The position numbers and the translations under genes were made by a program. Below are positions 12,130 through 24,900 of a stretch of DNA of 64,000 bases, in pieces. Positions within the stretch are counted from its first letter, which is position 1, and each line of letters starts with the position of its first letter. Origin of the DNA: Stromatinia cepivora (taxonomy: Eukaryota > Ascomycota > Leotiomycetes > Helotiales > Sclerotiniaceae); NCBI GenBank assembly GCA_014898415.1, contig RCTD01000032.1, forward strand, positions 434,001-498,000, written 5' to 3'. The notes beneath the pieces are model-generated. The model did not search any database. It saw nothing but the letters and a program-made list of their open reading frames with translations, and was not told the DNA's origin.

Positions 12130-14957
12130 CTAAATCTCATCCACATCCTCCTCCTCTCTAGTAACCCTCTTTCCCCGACTATCCAAAGTATTCAAACTAA
12201 TCGAATCACTATCCCCAGCATCTCTTCCTTGCATTCCCAAAGCTTGTCTTCCTACCTCTGAATCCTTCAAGAATTCCCTCAACTTCTCCTTTCCAATCTC
12301 AACTCCTTGTGTACTAGCCGCATTCAACATGCGGATTATTGGGCCCCAGAGATTGAGCGTGTAGGTGACGTATGCTGCGACACCACAAAGAATGAGGAAG
12401 ATGAAGTAGATTGGGTTGCGGAGAACTGTGGTGGATAAAGGTTAGTGGTTAGGTTTGAGGATGAGGAGGAAAAGTAATGTAATAACATACCAGCAACAAT
12501 CTCGTTCCAACCTAAAGCCAACAATAGACCATAGAAGTACAAAGGAACTTGAGCCACACCACCAATAGCACTACGTTTAGCTTCAACATATACACCATCT
12601 GCTGTCTTCTTGAATCTGACCACGAGATCTTGGCGTTTGGCTTCACTAAGAACTGTCATTTCTTCCTCAAGACTCTTTCCTTCTTCCTCGTCCACACCAC
12701 CAATAGGTGTTAGATCTTCTTCATCTTTAGGATCAACACTAGCCGGAGTGCTACCGATCCATTCAGGCAATTCGGGAGGTGATGATGTTTCCAAGAGCTT
12801 GAATTTGGCCAATAATGGTATGAGGGTAAGAGTTGATTCTCTAGCCTTAGTATAAATTCCCTCAATATCATCAGAAGGACGCCATATACGTGGAACGCCC
12901 GCTTCATCGTAGCGGAACTTATCCTCAAAGTTCTCTCGAAGTTTAAGAAGGATATTACCTTCCATGACTTCCTCGTCAATTTTGGCTCGGAGAACACCCC
13001 AACTCTTTCTCCTGAGACGCCATAGACCAACTTCGATCTCATCCTCACTAGCATCAAAACTCTTTGCTCGTTCGATAAATTTCGACTCTGCTTCCTTGAC
13101 TGTTTCAATGAAAGTTTTCCATATTCTATCCCACAAATCTTTCTCAGTAGCAGGCTTTTCGCCTGTCTCAGGGGCTCCACTACCTCCTCTTCCAGAACCG
13201 AGTTTATTGAACTCAACTCCAATGGAATCGTTCAATCGTGATCTCACCCATCGCTCAACCCGTGTTGCAAGACGTCTCATTTCTTCTTTTCTGAGATTAC
13301 CACTAACTTCGTTAAGATCCTTTTCGAAAAGGTCATATTGGGACTTAAAATTAGTCCATGATAACCCTTCAATATACAGGCTCTTGGCTTCTGTCTCGAA
13401 GGTTTTAAGCGCAATCTCCTTTTCACGTTCCACAATATCTGCGAATTCGTATGAAGCTGCCCTCTTCTGGCCATTCTTGACAGCAGTGGAAACGGCATCG
13501 CTAAACGATGCTACACCGGACTTGTGAGCTGCGATCAATTGACCATGGTATAATAACTTTAACCTCGTATCAATCTTGCCTTCAAGCTCGGTACGCTTCA
13601 AAGTATATACGCCTTTGTGATACCTGCTAGCTTGTGTCTCAAAGTTCTTGATAGTACTAGTGCGAGCCGTTTTGCCGGTAACACCCAAGTCAGCAATAAC
13701 ATTAGGCTTCCCAGATCTGACATCTTCTCCTTGCTTCTCTTCAAGTGGATGAATCTTTTCGTCAAATGAGACCAAAACTTCTCGAGAGATTTCGTCGCAA
13801 CGAAATTGTGCCAAAAGTTCTTGCTGAGTAGGAAGGTCCAAATCTTTGTTATTCACGATTTGATCCCAGACACCCTCTGCATATACTGCGAATCCATCTG
13901 CGGGAATTCTACGATGATATTCTGGCAAGAAGACACCCCCCTCGAACCCAGCATCTTCAGCCCTTGTAGATTTACGGCCAGCTCTAAATCGTGTACCAAG
14001 CTTTTGCACTTCTGTAACGAACTTGTCTGGTTGTAAGATCTTATGTGGTAAAGCTGCGAATGCGAAGTCGAAATAGTCTTCTATCTTTGAATTCTCGAGG
14101 CCGGCAGGTTTTGAAAGAGAAGTCCATATAGAGCTTAAATCCTGAATAAGAGTGTCCTTAAGGTTCGCAAGTGGGGTGGTTCCAAGATGGTCTCGAATAA
14201 CGAAGAATAGAAGGGATCGTGGGGTAGACCTGTGGGGTGTTACTAAATTTGTTAATGATTTCCAGAAGAGAAAACCTACTGCTTGTCCTTTAGGAATAGT
14301 TGGCAATTAACTTCAAATACAGTTTTGAGTAATCCCATATTTGCGCCCTGGTATAACCCAACTTGATGTTCCCATATATTTACAATGAGAACCTCTGAGG
14401 TGGCCAGAGCAAAGAGGGCACTTTTTCTTTCAAAATCTTGATCTTCACCACGCTCTCTACCATCTGTTCCCTCAACATCCATAACCAAAATATTGTCTGC
14501 CATAGTCTCAGATTCAGAAGCTCCAGAGCTTTGATTCTTATTCTTTGACATCCATATTCCTTTTGTAGTCTGCCGCCTCTCCCTTTCGGACATCACCCCA
14601 AATTGTGTGCCAAATAAATAGTTGAGGAGCGTAGACTTTCCTGTCGATTGTGACCCAAATACTGATATAAGGTGATAGTTAAAGCCAGAGTGTGCTGTAT
14701 CGGTATATTGGAGATAGGCGTTGAGATTAGGACTATAAAAATTCTGTCAGCCATGGCAGAGCTTCCAACAACATATTTGCGTACTTGAATTCCTTCTGTT
14801 CATCAATAACTTGTATGCCATGTTCATATTGTTCTTTTGTCGGCGCATCGCCGACAGATGCAAAGTTGCCATTCATCGTCATAACTGAAGGAGCTGTAGG
14901 AAATCTTGCAGCTGGAGAAGGCCTATCGCCATGACCATTTATGTTGGAAGTAGCCAT
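12130..14957 (-). CDS. SEY1: Sey1/atlastin-like dynamin-family GTPase for ER membrane fusion
   Basis: An 886-aa protein from four exons: 14957-14785, 14732-14280, 14229-12491 and 12425-12130 (introns 52, 50 and 65 nt). The ATG at 14957 ([11 protein letters not shown]) is preferred over one 75 bases upstream because family proteins start close to this point; the longer frame adds a hydrophobic stretch not expected there. Visible GTPase motifs are P-loop GSQSTGKS (~83-90), [20 protein letters not shown] and FVIRDH. A long helical stalk follows, then two hydrophobic segments near the C-terminus ([14 protein letters not shown] and [19 protein letters not shown]) that form the membrane hairpin, and a short acidic cytosolic tail. 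Sey1 tethers and fuses ER tubules in homotypic fusion. Length matches the fungal family. Confidence 0.95.
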
Positions 14958-15946
14958 GTCTGTGATTGGCAACCAAGAATGAACAATAAATATAGTGACG
15001 TTGAATAGTGAAAGAATACCCTTGTTTCTCAAGGGACAATTGGCATCTAATCTATTTAACTCAATATATTAAGCAGGTTTAGCCGATAACACGTGATTGA
15101 AATAGAAATCAATAATGGATTGAAAAGAGGCCATCACCAAAATTTGAACAGCAAACAAGTCTGATATACAAGTACACAATACGTGTATTATACTCTCGAA
15201 CCCCTCATTTTATGCCACCGAAGTTCTTATTCATAATAGATTGGTTGAGAACTTACACGTCATTTTGACAACAGTACAAGAAAGATGCATAATTCAGGTT
15301 CATCTAATCATATCGTTGATTTATGTGGAGTTCGAAATTCAACGATAGGAATTCTCATCTATTCCCATCTGATGTTGAATATACAAGGCTGAAAGACTTA
15401 TCCTCCCGTCTGATTCTTTTACTGGTCAAATATATAGTGTGTCACATGTATCATGGATTTCTCCAGATTTTCCCCTCTACCCCTTTTTGATATACTTTGG
15501 CCTTATAATTCACGACTACTTTATTTGTACCTCGCCATATCAGCGATCATTGGCATGGCGTTTAACATTCCAGGATATGGGACCCTCAAGCTATGGTAGT
15601 GCTTTGTGCTATGTTTCTTTTACGTTATGACCATTAAATAAAGTTATGGAATCAAAAGTCGCCGGTAAATGACAGTTGCCATTGACAAATCCCTAAAGTA
15701 TAGGTTTTCCCGATATTTAGACGCTATCACCATCGATAAGTTATCATTAATTTATCTATCTTTCGGCGATCTCACGGTCTCTAAAGTCAGTGTTTGACTG
15801 TTTATCACCACTTTTATATACCTCAACTTCCTCAATTGCTAGAGATTCAACCTCTCAGCATTTCTTTTATCGATCCTTGTTTTGTTTGCTCATCAGAACA
15901 TACTATCTTAATTTGCTTTTGTTTGGGTATTTTCATTTCCTTGACA
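14958..15946. other. Shared upstream region of SEY1 and a permease gene
   Basis: About 1 kb between divergent starts, holding both promoters. Short open frames exist but none is convincing. The stretch just before 15947 is pyrimidine-rich, consistent with a leader. Confidence 0.6.
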
Positions 15947-17818
15947 ATGGCGGCTTCAAATCAAGATGCTGCGTTGGCAACTATGGGATACACGGCTGAA
16001 TTGCCTCGTTCCCTAAGTATGATGAGTATTCTGGGCCTGTATGTTACATCCTATTGCCCCGGTCAACCAATACTAACAAAAGTACCAGATCATTCGCTAT
16101 TATGGCAGTTCCATTCGGGCTCAGCACAACATTCGCTTACTCCCTGACCGATGGACAATCTGTGACCGTCTTATATGGCTGGATCTTCGTATCATTTATA
16201 TCACTTTCTATCGCTGCTTCATTGGCTGAGATTTGTAGTGTGTATCCAACATCTGGAGGCGTATAGTGTGTACAGTCTCAAATATTTCTTTTAAAAAAAT
16301 CATCCACGCTGCACTTGTCAATGCCGAAACTCCCCGAGAATGCCGAGATCTTTGGTAAAGTCTAGAACTGACTTTGAAATGTAGTTACTGGTCTGCGATG
16401 CTTAGTACCAGAAAGTATGCTCCTGTTGTTTCCTGGATCACGGGCTGGTTGACCTTGGTGGGCAATTGGACTGTGACTTTGTCCATCAACTTTTCGGTAT
16501 GTTCAACCCCTTGGAGAATGAACGATTGTCCAAAATGCTAATATTTAGTAACAGGGCGCACAACTAATTCTGAGTTCTATCTCGATCTTTAACGAGGATT
16601 TCGTAGCCAATGCATGGCAAACAGTCCTATGTTTCTGGGCCGTTATGGCAATTGCTTTCACAGTAAATGTACTCGGTGCTAAGCACTTGGATTTGATCAA
16701 CAAAATCTGTATATACTGGACTTCAGCTTCAGTTATTATCATCATTGTCACTCTTTTAGTAATGGCAGATGATCGTCGAGATGCTGAGTTTGTTTTCACT
16801 CATTTCGATGCCTCAGCATCTGGTTGGCCTTCCGGCTGGGCTTGGTTCGTAGGACTTCTTCAAGCCTCCTATACATTGACCGGTTACGGAATGGTCGCAG
16901 CCATGTGCGAAGAAGTACAAAGCCCTGAACGAGAAGTTCCCAAAGCTATGGTTCTATCGGTTTTCGCAGCAGGCGTCACTGGAGTACTCTATTTAGTTCC
17001 TCTATTATTCGTACTCCCAGACGTATCTTCAATTCTCGGTCAATTAAACGGCCAACCAATCGGCTTTATCTTTAAAACAGTAACCGGTTCCGCAGCCGGT
17101 GGATTCGGGCTTCTTTTCCTCATCCTCGGTATTCTCTTTTTCGCCGGTGTTGGCGCTCTCACTGCCGCAAGTCGTTGCACCTATGCCTTTGCACGCGATG
17201 GCGCCATCCCCGGTTCTCGTCTCTGGAAGCGCGTGCACCCTCAATATGATATTCCATTATGGGCTCTCGTACTTTCCACCGTCGTGGATTGTATTCTGGG
17301 ATGCGTTTATTTTGGTTCCACGAGTGCTTTCAATGCATTCACTGGTGTGGCTACCATTTGTTTGTCGGTTTCATACGGCATTCCCATATTGGTTAACCTG
17401 ATCCGAGGAAGACAGGCGGTAAAACATGCTTCGTTCTCGTTGGGAAGGTTTGGCTTTGTTATTAATGCTATTACTGTTGTTGTGAGTACTAGAGAACCCA
17501 CTCTTCTAATCGCTTTACTAATTGATGATTGTACAGTGGATAACCCTAGCCATCATCCTTTTCTGCATGCCAACCGCCATTCCTGTCACTCCTGTAAGTA
17601 TGAATTACGCGAGTGTAGTCTTTGTATTCTTCGCTTCTATAAGTCTCCTTTGGTATGTGATTAGGGGTAGAAAAGAGTTCAGTGGTCCCCCAGTTGTTTC
17701 GGCCGAGGAGGCGGAACATAATGGGCAAGTTGTGGGTGGTGTGGGGAGAGTTGTGACCGAAGACGGTAGTGCGCAAGCTTCATTTGGAAGTGACACAGAG
17801 AAAGCGAATCGGAAGTGA
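15947..17818 (+). CDS. APC-superfamily amino acid/GABA/choline-type permease
   Basis: A 529-aa protein from five exons; introns are 16039-16088, 16266-16384, 16497-16554 and 17482-17536, each restoring frame. The start MAASNQDAAL follows a pyrimidine-rich leader. Family landmarks are SFAIMAVPFGLSTTFAYSL in helix 1, EICSVYPTSGGVYYWSAML spanning helix 2 and the following loop (the second intron splits it), CEEVQSPEREVPKAM and ARDGAIPGSRLWKRVHP. About 12 membrane helices and a hydrophilic tail are visible. This is the Uga4/Hnm1 group of the amino acid/choline transporter family, plasma membrane or vacuolar. Substrate choice between GABA, choline and other amines cannot be made from the sequence. 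It is divergent from SEY1. Confidence 0.88.
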
Positions 17819-18030
17819 GGGGTTAGATTATGTACGATTATGAGTACGATATATGGGTATCATGTAGTAATATGGCTCGGATGAATAAAAAATGCAGCGA
17901 CATTTATATAAAATAGAACGATGTTAGATTTCTAGATAACTTTGTAGGGACTAAATAATAAAAATTTCATATTGGTGCAGTTAGAAGAGTATATCATACC
18001 CGATATACACAATATGCTTGATAGCCATTG

Positions 18031-18984
18031 TTAGTCCTCCGTGTCGACATTCATCTTCGATCTTTCTTCTCTCCTCTTATCTTTTTTCTCTTTCTTCCTC
18101 TGGGCTTTCAGAAGTTTCTTCGCTTCTTGCCTTGCCTTTCTCTCATCATCTGACGCCTGCTCCGTCTCAGGATCTCCCTCATAAGCTTTCTCGATATCGG
18201 TAGGTGGGTTATCCTTAGGACTGGTATCGACGGGCTTGCTGCGGAACAGATTGAAATCTTCCTCGTCCACATCCATCTGGTCAAGAGCTTCAGGCGACTT
18301 ATTTTCCACGTTGCTTTGTTCGTCATCCTCTTCAGCCAGCGCATTCTTCTGTTTCGACTTCTTCCTCTTCTTTTTCTTTGACTTTTTCGATGTAATTTCC
18401 GTGCTCTCATCAGCATCTTCCAGCTGGAGCAACAAGGCTTTATTGACCAGCTCTTTTCCTTCCTCAGCCTGGTTTTGCGCAAGCAGAGCTTTGTTGATCA
18501 ATGGTTTACCATCTTCGCCTCCGTTTGTCCTATTATGTTTCGTTTTCAATTTCTTTGCTTTCCCCAAGGCGGTCCGACCTTCATCCTCATCACTACTAGC
18601 AGCCGCCATAGCCCTCTTCGCACTCGCAGCCTTCTCCTCAGCATCTCTCGCTTTACTAGCTCTCAACTCTTTCGACGGGAGCATTTTGTCGCGAAGTGTT
18701 TTCTGACTACGTTCTGCTGCAGGCTTTAAGAATTTCGCAAATGCAGGATCGATATTGAGTGGTTGATTGCCAGCTGACGTAGGAAACCATAAGGCATCCT
18801 CAGCATCAATTTCTTCTTGCGTCTTACGGCGTCTGTCGGTAGGGTATTTTGCTAGGATGTTTTCCGCGATGGCTTCACGTTTTGCGAGGGCCATTTGAAT
18901 ACGGTTCATTTTCGCATTGAATTCCTCCCATGTTTCCTTTTTGGGTGGACGTTGTTCCGATTGATCATCTGCGAATTTCACCAT
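18031..18984 (-). CDS. Lysine-rich, probably nucleolar protein (DUF3245-like)
   Basis: A single 317-aa exon starting MVKFADDQSEQRPPKKETWEEF. The N-terminal ~130 residues look conserved (LAKREAIAENILAKYPTD, KELRASKARDAEEKAASAKRA). The rest is charged, with two similar segments (KPLINKALLAQNQAEEGK and KELVNKALLLQLEDADE), a Lys-rich patch resembling a nucleolar localisation signal (KKSKKKKRKKSKQK) and a basic C-terminal coil. From memory this resembles the fungal DUF3245 family, function unknown; that assignment is tentative. It is divergent from LSC2 across 359 bases. Confidence 0.8.
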   Translation of the reverse strand: MVKFADDQSEQRPPKKETWEEFNAKMNRIQMALAKREAIAENILAKYPTDRRRKTQEEIDAEDALWFPTSAGNQPLNIDPAFAKFLKPAAERSQKTLRDKMLPSKELRASKARDAEEKAASAKRAMAAASSDEDEGRTALGKAKKLKTKHNRTNGGEDGKPLINKALLAQNQAEEGKELVNKALLLQLEDADESTEITSKKSKKKKRKKSKQKNALAEEDDEQSNVENKSPEALDQMDVDEEDFNLFRSKPVDTSPKDNPPTDIEKAYEGDPETEQASDDERKARQEAKKLLKAQRKKEKKDKRREERSKMNVDTED

Positions 18985-19343
18985 GATGCTTTATTATGTA
19001 TGGCTAATATCGTGCGATTTTTAAACCCTCGTGCGGGGGATTAAGTGTGTACTTCGTATTGCGTATTGCGTGTGTTCATTCGTTGTAACAAAAACCAAAA
19101 TGTTTCTGATTGTAACAGGCTAGGCTAGAGTTAGAATAAAAATAATTTTGATAAGCTCAGATTCGAAAAGTTTCAAGTTTCAAGGATTCATCCCACGTGA
19201 AATTAGCGACATAGGTTCCTTGCGCTACCCGTATTAGCTTCGCGAATTCAATTCCCGTTTGACGGAAGGACAATCACTGAAAAAAAGATCTGGTTACGAT
19301 AGAAAGACGGCAATTGTGTCTTGCGCTTTAATAGAATATCAAC
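18985..19343. promoter_or_regulatory. Bidirectional promoter region of the DUF3245-like gene and LSC2
   Basis: 359 bases between two divergent ATGs. A palindromic CACGTG occurs near 19194, roughly 150 bases upstream of LSC2; its factor is unknown. No further element is asserted. Confidence 0.5.
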
Positions 19344-20832
19344 ATGTTCAAGCTAGCTAGAAGCCAACCTTTGGCAGCTGCCTTGAAGGCAACCAGGGTA
19401 ATTTTTTCAGATCCAAATAGTCTCTTATCAACAAAGTTAACATGGCCCCAGATCCCTATGTCATCCCGCATGGTCGGCGCTGCGCAACAAAAGAGAGCTT
19501 TGAGCATACACGAGTATCTTTCAGCGGATTTGTTGAGAAAGGTACGAAATAGTTATATGCGCGCAGACGAATCTGACGAGAATACAGTATGAAATTGGCG
19601 TTCCCAATGGAGCTGTTGCAAAATCCGCCGCTGAGGCAGAGGCTATTGCAAATAAGATTGGCGGAGATGACATGGTTATCAAGGCACAAGTTCTTGCTGG
19701 TGGAAGAGGAAAGGGTACTTTCGACAATGGGTTGAAGGGAGGAGTTCGAGTTGTTTACTCTCCTACCGAAGCAAAGATGTTCGCAGAGCAAATGATCGGA
19801 CACAAGCTTGTTACCAAGCAAACTGGTGCCCAAGGACGTATCTGCAACTCCGTCTACATTTGCGAGCGCAAGTTTGCTCGCCGGGAATTCTACCTTGCTA
19901 TCTTGATGGATCGTGCTTCCCAAGGACCAGTTATCGTTTCTTCGTCTCAGGGTGGAATGGATATCGAAACTGTTGCAAAGGAAAGCCCAAACGCAATCAC
20001 AACTACCTACATTGATATCCACAAGGGTGTTACTGATGACATCGCACGAAAGATCGTTACTGATATTGGTTTCAGTGAACAATGTATCGAAGATGCCAAG
20101 GATACCGTTCAAAAGCTTTACAAGATTTTCATGGAGAAGGATGCTACTCAAATCGAGATCAACCCTCTCTCTGAGACCTCGGATCACAAGGTTCTTGCCA
20201 TGGATGCCAAACTTGGTTTTGATGACAATGCCGAATTCCGTCAAAAGGAGGTCTTTGAATGGCGTGACACTACTCAAGAAGATGCTGAGGAAGTCCGTGC
20301 CGCAGAATCTGGTCTTAACTTCATCAAGCTCGGTGGTGACATCGGATGTTTGGTAAACGGTGCCGGTCTTGCTATGGCTACTATGGATATCATTAAGCTT
20401 AATGGTGGTGAACCAGCTAACTTCCTTGATGTTGGAGGTGGAGCTACCCCACAAGCTATCAGGGAGGCTTTCACTCTCATCACCAGCGACCCTAAGGTTA
20501 CCGCTATCTTCGTTAACATCTTCGGTGGTATCGTTCGTTGTGATGCTATCGCTCAAGGTCTCATCAGCACTGTTGAGAGCATGAACCTCAGGATCCCAAT
20601 TATTGCAAGATTGCAAGGAACAAACATGGAAGCTGCACACCAGTTGATCAACGACTCCGGTCTTAAGATTTTCTCCATTGATGACTTGCAAAGCGCAGCA
20701 GAGAAGGCTGTTCAATTCTCAAAGGTTGTGAAGATGGGTAAGTTTATTCGTAATTCATATCAGTGATCATCGCTAACATATTCATCAGCTCGTGATATCG
20801 ATGTTGGTGTTGAGTTTTCTTTGGGCATTTAA
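19344..20832 (+). CDS. LSC2: Succinyl-CoA ligase beta subunit, mitochondrial
   Basis: Beta subunit of the TCA-cycle enzyme that converts succinyl-CoA to succinate while making ATP or GTP in the matrix. Introns at 19542-19587 and 20738-20788 are clear. A further in-frame 54-nt stretch, 19398-19451 (GT...AG, multiple of three), is probably also an intron, giving 445 aa; retained it gives 463 aa. I favour removal because it joins ATR directly to IPMSS and gives the usual family length. The N-terminus is a basic mitochondrial presequence. ATP-grasp landmarks are [39 protein letters not shown] and FLDVGGGA, followed by the CoA-ligase part with [11 protein letters not shown]. It ends in VEFSLGI. 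The long opposite-strand open frame over this gene is a codon-usage shadow. Confidence 0.95.
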
Positions 20833-21233
20833 GCGGTTACATAGATAGGTTTTCTCCTTGTTTGTATTGATTCCCACCGTCTTTCAATGGATGACCTCGG
20901 CTGAGTTCCCATGTATTATGCATCGAGTTTCATGTCCATATTCATTGTCTTCCTCTTTATTCATTGTGAAACATTTCGAAATACTGTAATAATTATTCAT
21001 GTATATTGAAACTACTTAGGAGCAATGCGATATTTTAGAAAAAGAAACAACCCGACTGGCTCTCCGCGAATAATAGATTCCAGGTTAACAGATCCAGCCA
21101 CAAAATCCAACTTTAAAGCACATCTTTTTAGTTTCACAAAACGTCCAACCCACTCGCCCATTCATTCCTCCTCCGCCTCGGCCTCGCCCATCCTAATACA
21201 CACCAAGTCTACTTCCTAATCAACAACCCTAAC
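20833..21233. other. Intergenic, convergent 3' flanks
   Basis: 3' UTR space of LSC2 and of the minus-strand small protein gene. Nothing else is seen. Confidence 0.55.
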
Positions 21234-21929
21234 TCATACAACAAGCACTTCTCCCTTCCCTCCCGCCCCCAACAATCCTCCCATACTCCTACAATTCCTC
21301 ACCGCAATAACATAAGCCGGTTCCATCACTATCTCCACCTCTCCCCTTCCAATCCCAATCCCAATCGTCCCATCCCCATACCCATACCCTCCATTCTCCT
21401 CCCCCTCCCCACACCCCGGACCCTGCGGCATAAAAAAAAACACCACAAACGCAATAAATAAAGCCCTCCACTCAAACTCCCTAACATATCTCATCAAAAC
21501 GACATAATAAGGCTGAATCGTCGCAAGTACATGGAAAATCACCAAAGGGATGGTGGAAAATAAGAGTAGGATACAGTTCGAGAAGCGCTGGAAATAGTGC
21601 GCGAGATGGGAGAGGAGGGTGAGGAGGCGTGATGTGGGGGCTGCTGGGATGGGGTGCGGAAATGGGTTGGGGATGGTGGGCGGTCGGGAGAGGTGGAGTT
21701 GGGTTAGGTAGAAGGGGGTTGGTTGTTGTGGTGGTGGTGGTGGTTGTATGGTGGGAGTTTGGGTTTGGGTTTGTGAGGCGGGATGGGGAGGAGGGGCGAA
21801 GTAGCGGGGTGGAAGGACGGGGTGATTGAGAGGGTATTGGGACGGGGATGGAAGGACTGGTTCGAAGGGGCGGGAGGCGCGGTAACCGGTTGTCCAGGAG
21901 AGAGGTGTGTATGGAGAGTGGAAGGACAT
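21234..21929 (-). CDS. Hypothetical proline-rich protein with membrane segments
   Basis: A single 231-aa frame from the ATG at 21929. The N-terminal ~100 residues are rich in Pro, Gln and Thr. A hydrophobic centre (FSNCILLLFSTIPLVIFHVLATI and ALFIAFVVFFFMPQG) suggests two membrane spans. The C-terminus is rich in Gly, Glu and Tyr. No family is recognised. The strong GC skew at the 5' half could produce a spurious open frame, so reality is uncertain; the two consecutive hydrophobic spans favour a gene. Confidence 0.4.
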   Translation of the reverse strand: MSFHSPYTPLSWTTGYRASRPFEPVLPSPSQYPLNHPVLPPRYFAPPPHPASQTQTQTPTIQPPPPPQQPTPFYLTQLHLSRPPTIPNPFPHPIPAAPTSRLLTLLSHLAHYFQRFSNCILLLFSTIPLVIFHVLATIQPYYVVLMRYVREFEWRALFIAFVVFFFMPQGPGCGEGEENGGYGYGDGTIGIGIGRGEVEIVMEPAYVIAVRNCRSMGGLLGAGGKGEVLVV

Positions 21930-24900
21930 TTTGAAGTATGGTCTTATTGTAAGAGAAGATAGTAGGGGATTTTGGATATTGGTAAGGAGAATTAGAACGA
22001 AGTGATTTCTAGTTTAGAAAGTTTGAGAGGATTATTTTGTTCAGTTTACTTGGGGAATTCGAACAGTATTCTCTGATCTTGCTAGGGAAGAGAAAAGGAA
22101 GAGCGAATGAAGGATAGGGAATAAACTACTTATAGATACGAGATGGAGCGGAGAGGTAATGGAATTTTCTATCTTGAGGGTTTATTGTCTATTTTGTATC
22201 AGTTTACGATACGTGACTTTGCTAGAGAATAGTAGGATTCAAGTTCGCTAATTCGCTAATTAGGTACTTTTACAAGTCTTCTTGTTCAGTTCTTGTGTAC
22301 TGAATGTTTCGTCTTAGGTAGCGAAATTTCTATGCGCTGCTCGATTGCTGGTTTCGCTTAAATATCTGGGGATTGGTTGTAGAGTCCTATTGTTGGTGAT
22401 TGTGGTGAAGTGTTTCGGGGTAGGTTTGTAGTTGGGATGAAAGTAAAAGGTGCAAGAGAGACCCTGTGAATGCCTGATGGGTTCTTCGGTCTGATTCTTG
22501 AAAATAGTGAATTGGATGGAGAGAATCGCACGGAAATAGTGACTAGAAGTGACGAGAGGATTTGGAAATGAAGAGAAGCGATTTTGAAACATGGTTCAGA
22601 GGTGGAGAGTTTGTAGGTGGGTTATATGGATGTTTAAACAGCTAGTAGAGTCTTAATGGACGGATTGTGCTGCATGTTTGTATATTAGAAGGAGATAATG
22701 ATTGTGTTGAATCATGGGAAGGGTCATGTGTCAGAAGAGAGTTTGCTATTTGTAAATTGATTGATAGGCTGTCACGGTAGGACATTTTCTTTTTCATGGC
22801 AATGGGTATCAGGGTATGTGCGATGAGAAGTTTCAACAAACAGAGCTCGCCGTAGAACTCAACAATCGTCATGTTGATTTAAAAACTTTTAATATCCCCC
22901 ACAAACTCTTGAGCCGAATTACATTGTAGCAACCGACACTTATGGGTGACATTACTGCAAGCGTGAAGGGCATATAGGAATTTCTGCTGCTACTTGAGGA
23001 TACTAGCAGTGGTATATTTGTACATCAATATCGTCAGGCATGGCGAAGAATAGTGTGCAATAATAATGCTGCGGAAAATTGAATTGGGATGATGTGGTGT
23101 GGCGGCCTACTGAAACAATTTCGGGCATGTTGTGCGTAGAATTCTTGCCCGTGATGCCTTTTTGGAGATTAAATGGGTCAATGTTATTACCCAATATTAT
23201 AGGCAAAGTTTGATGTAAGATTCTCTGAGTTGGCTTGAAAATTATGATTCATTGCCGTGGCGCGGGGTCATCCCCCCTACCCCCGCCGGGGTTTTCCTTT
23301 CCTTCTCAAATCATAATACAAATTCCTATTCAGATAAATAAAAATATCAAACACAACATTAAATTACGATGTACGTAGTTGAACCTTGATATTCGACTCC
23401 GGAACATGCCAGTCTCCCCCCCCCCCCCCTAAGCCCCTCAAAAAAAAACTATCCAGTTTGTTGAGGTAGGCGGGCTCGTGCCTATTGGGTTACCATTAAA
23501 GTAAGTAAGAGACCAGAAAACCATTAGGAAGACTACCCGAATATCTGCCCCTAACTATTACGTAACTTTTCCGGAAATTCAGGGCATACATGTCCTGGGA
23601 CTTTGATGATCGAGCTTCCAAGATGCACATCTGTGTATCCCGTACAGTTGGGACCTTCATGCTGGCTGCAATGAATGGCTGTCTTCTCCTCCTTCTCGTG
23701 TTTTGGGTTGCGGTGCAGTTCTGGTACGTTCTTTTGGTGATGCGTTGTTCGCAATCACATCCCATGGCGCCGCTCCACTTGTAGATATTGATTTAAGAGA
23801 ACTAAGAGAAGTGGATGGATAGAGGAGGATTGTTCAGTTGCAGATTTATGAGAGACTTGTAGTTGTGGGTGGTTTAAAGAAGCTCTCGTCTTTCTTGCTC
23901 ATGGAGGATATGTAGGCATTTATCTGTATCATTTGATATACCATGATTCTGCTGTCATAAGTCAATTTTTTTGGCTGGTAGGGACAAACATAAAAATGAC
24001 CGAGAGACGCATGGTTTGTTAAAGAGATCAATTCTAGCCATGCTAAATGCGCAACAATAAGCAGGTTTGTACTTTAGAAATACTCATTTCAAGGCTAATA
24101 ACAACCATGTACCTCACTATGAATCAAAAACTACAGAGACTTTGGCCAAACAAACACGAAGCACGATTAAAACATGCGCCGTTCATGGAGCTTTGAGTGA
24201 CCAATTTCCACAAATGCAGCAAAGAAGATTCAACCCCAAGCTTCTAAGAGATTGAGCTGATCCTGAGATTATCCGAGTAACTCGAATGAAGATCTCAATA
24301 TTATTACAGTCCTTGAAAGCAACCTGATCTTGTCCGTGAAGCATTGCAACATGTTGTGATCCTTTGTCTTTCACCGTGACAAATGTAAATTAGCACATGC
24401 TTCTCCTCTCCATGATAAGCGAGATCTATATTGCAAATAACAATACAGAATAGGAAGGAAAGCGGATTGGTTCAATAAGAGTGAAGCTCATGGAAAAGGA
24501 GAGGAAAGCTACATATAACTTCATAAGAGCTAGAGTTACTGTATGCATATCTTCGACTGCAACCACCCTCTTGTCTGTAAGGCACGCACTGCTCAGTGCT
24601 GCAGAAAACCGATGTATCTAGCACCTACTAAACCAGGCCGACATGCCATATGCGTGACATTGGCAGCGTTTCAGAAAACAAGAAGTCCAGTAGAGCATTC
24701 TTGAATATCAAGAACGTATGGTAGAATATGCATCACGATTTTTGAACACAATGCCTGGTGTTAAATATTGACAGGAAGCGGAAGTGGGCTACGCATCATC
24801 ATATGAAGGAAGATCTTAAACATATTGCGGCTGAATAAGGACAACCAGACGGGGTGGAACTGCTATGTGCCATTTCTTATTCGGAGTTCGGGGGAAGGCA

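Noticed and set aside
15439..15630. Small ORF upstream of the permease
   Set aside because: 63 codons with no recognisable feature, inside a divergent promoter region.
19456..20715. 419-aa minus-strand open frame opposite LSC2
   Set aside because: It mirrors the codon bias of the highly conserved LSC2 coding strand and ignores its introns; a shadow.
23496..23784. Possible small cysteine-containing secreted protein on either strand
   Set aside because: No signal peptide, no intron joining to one, and the two minus frames compete; not supportable.
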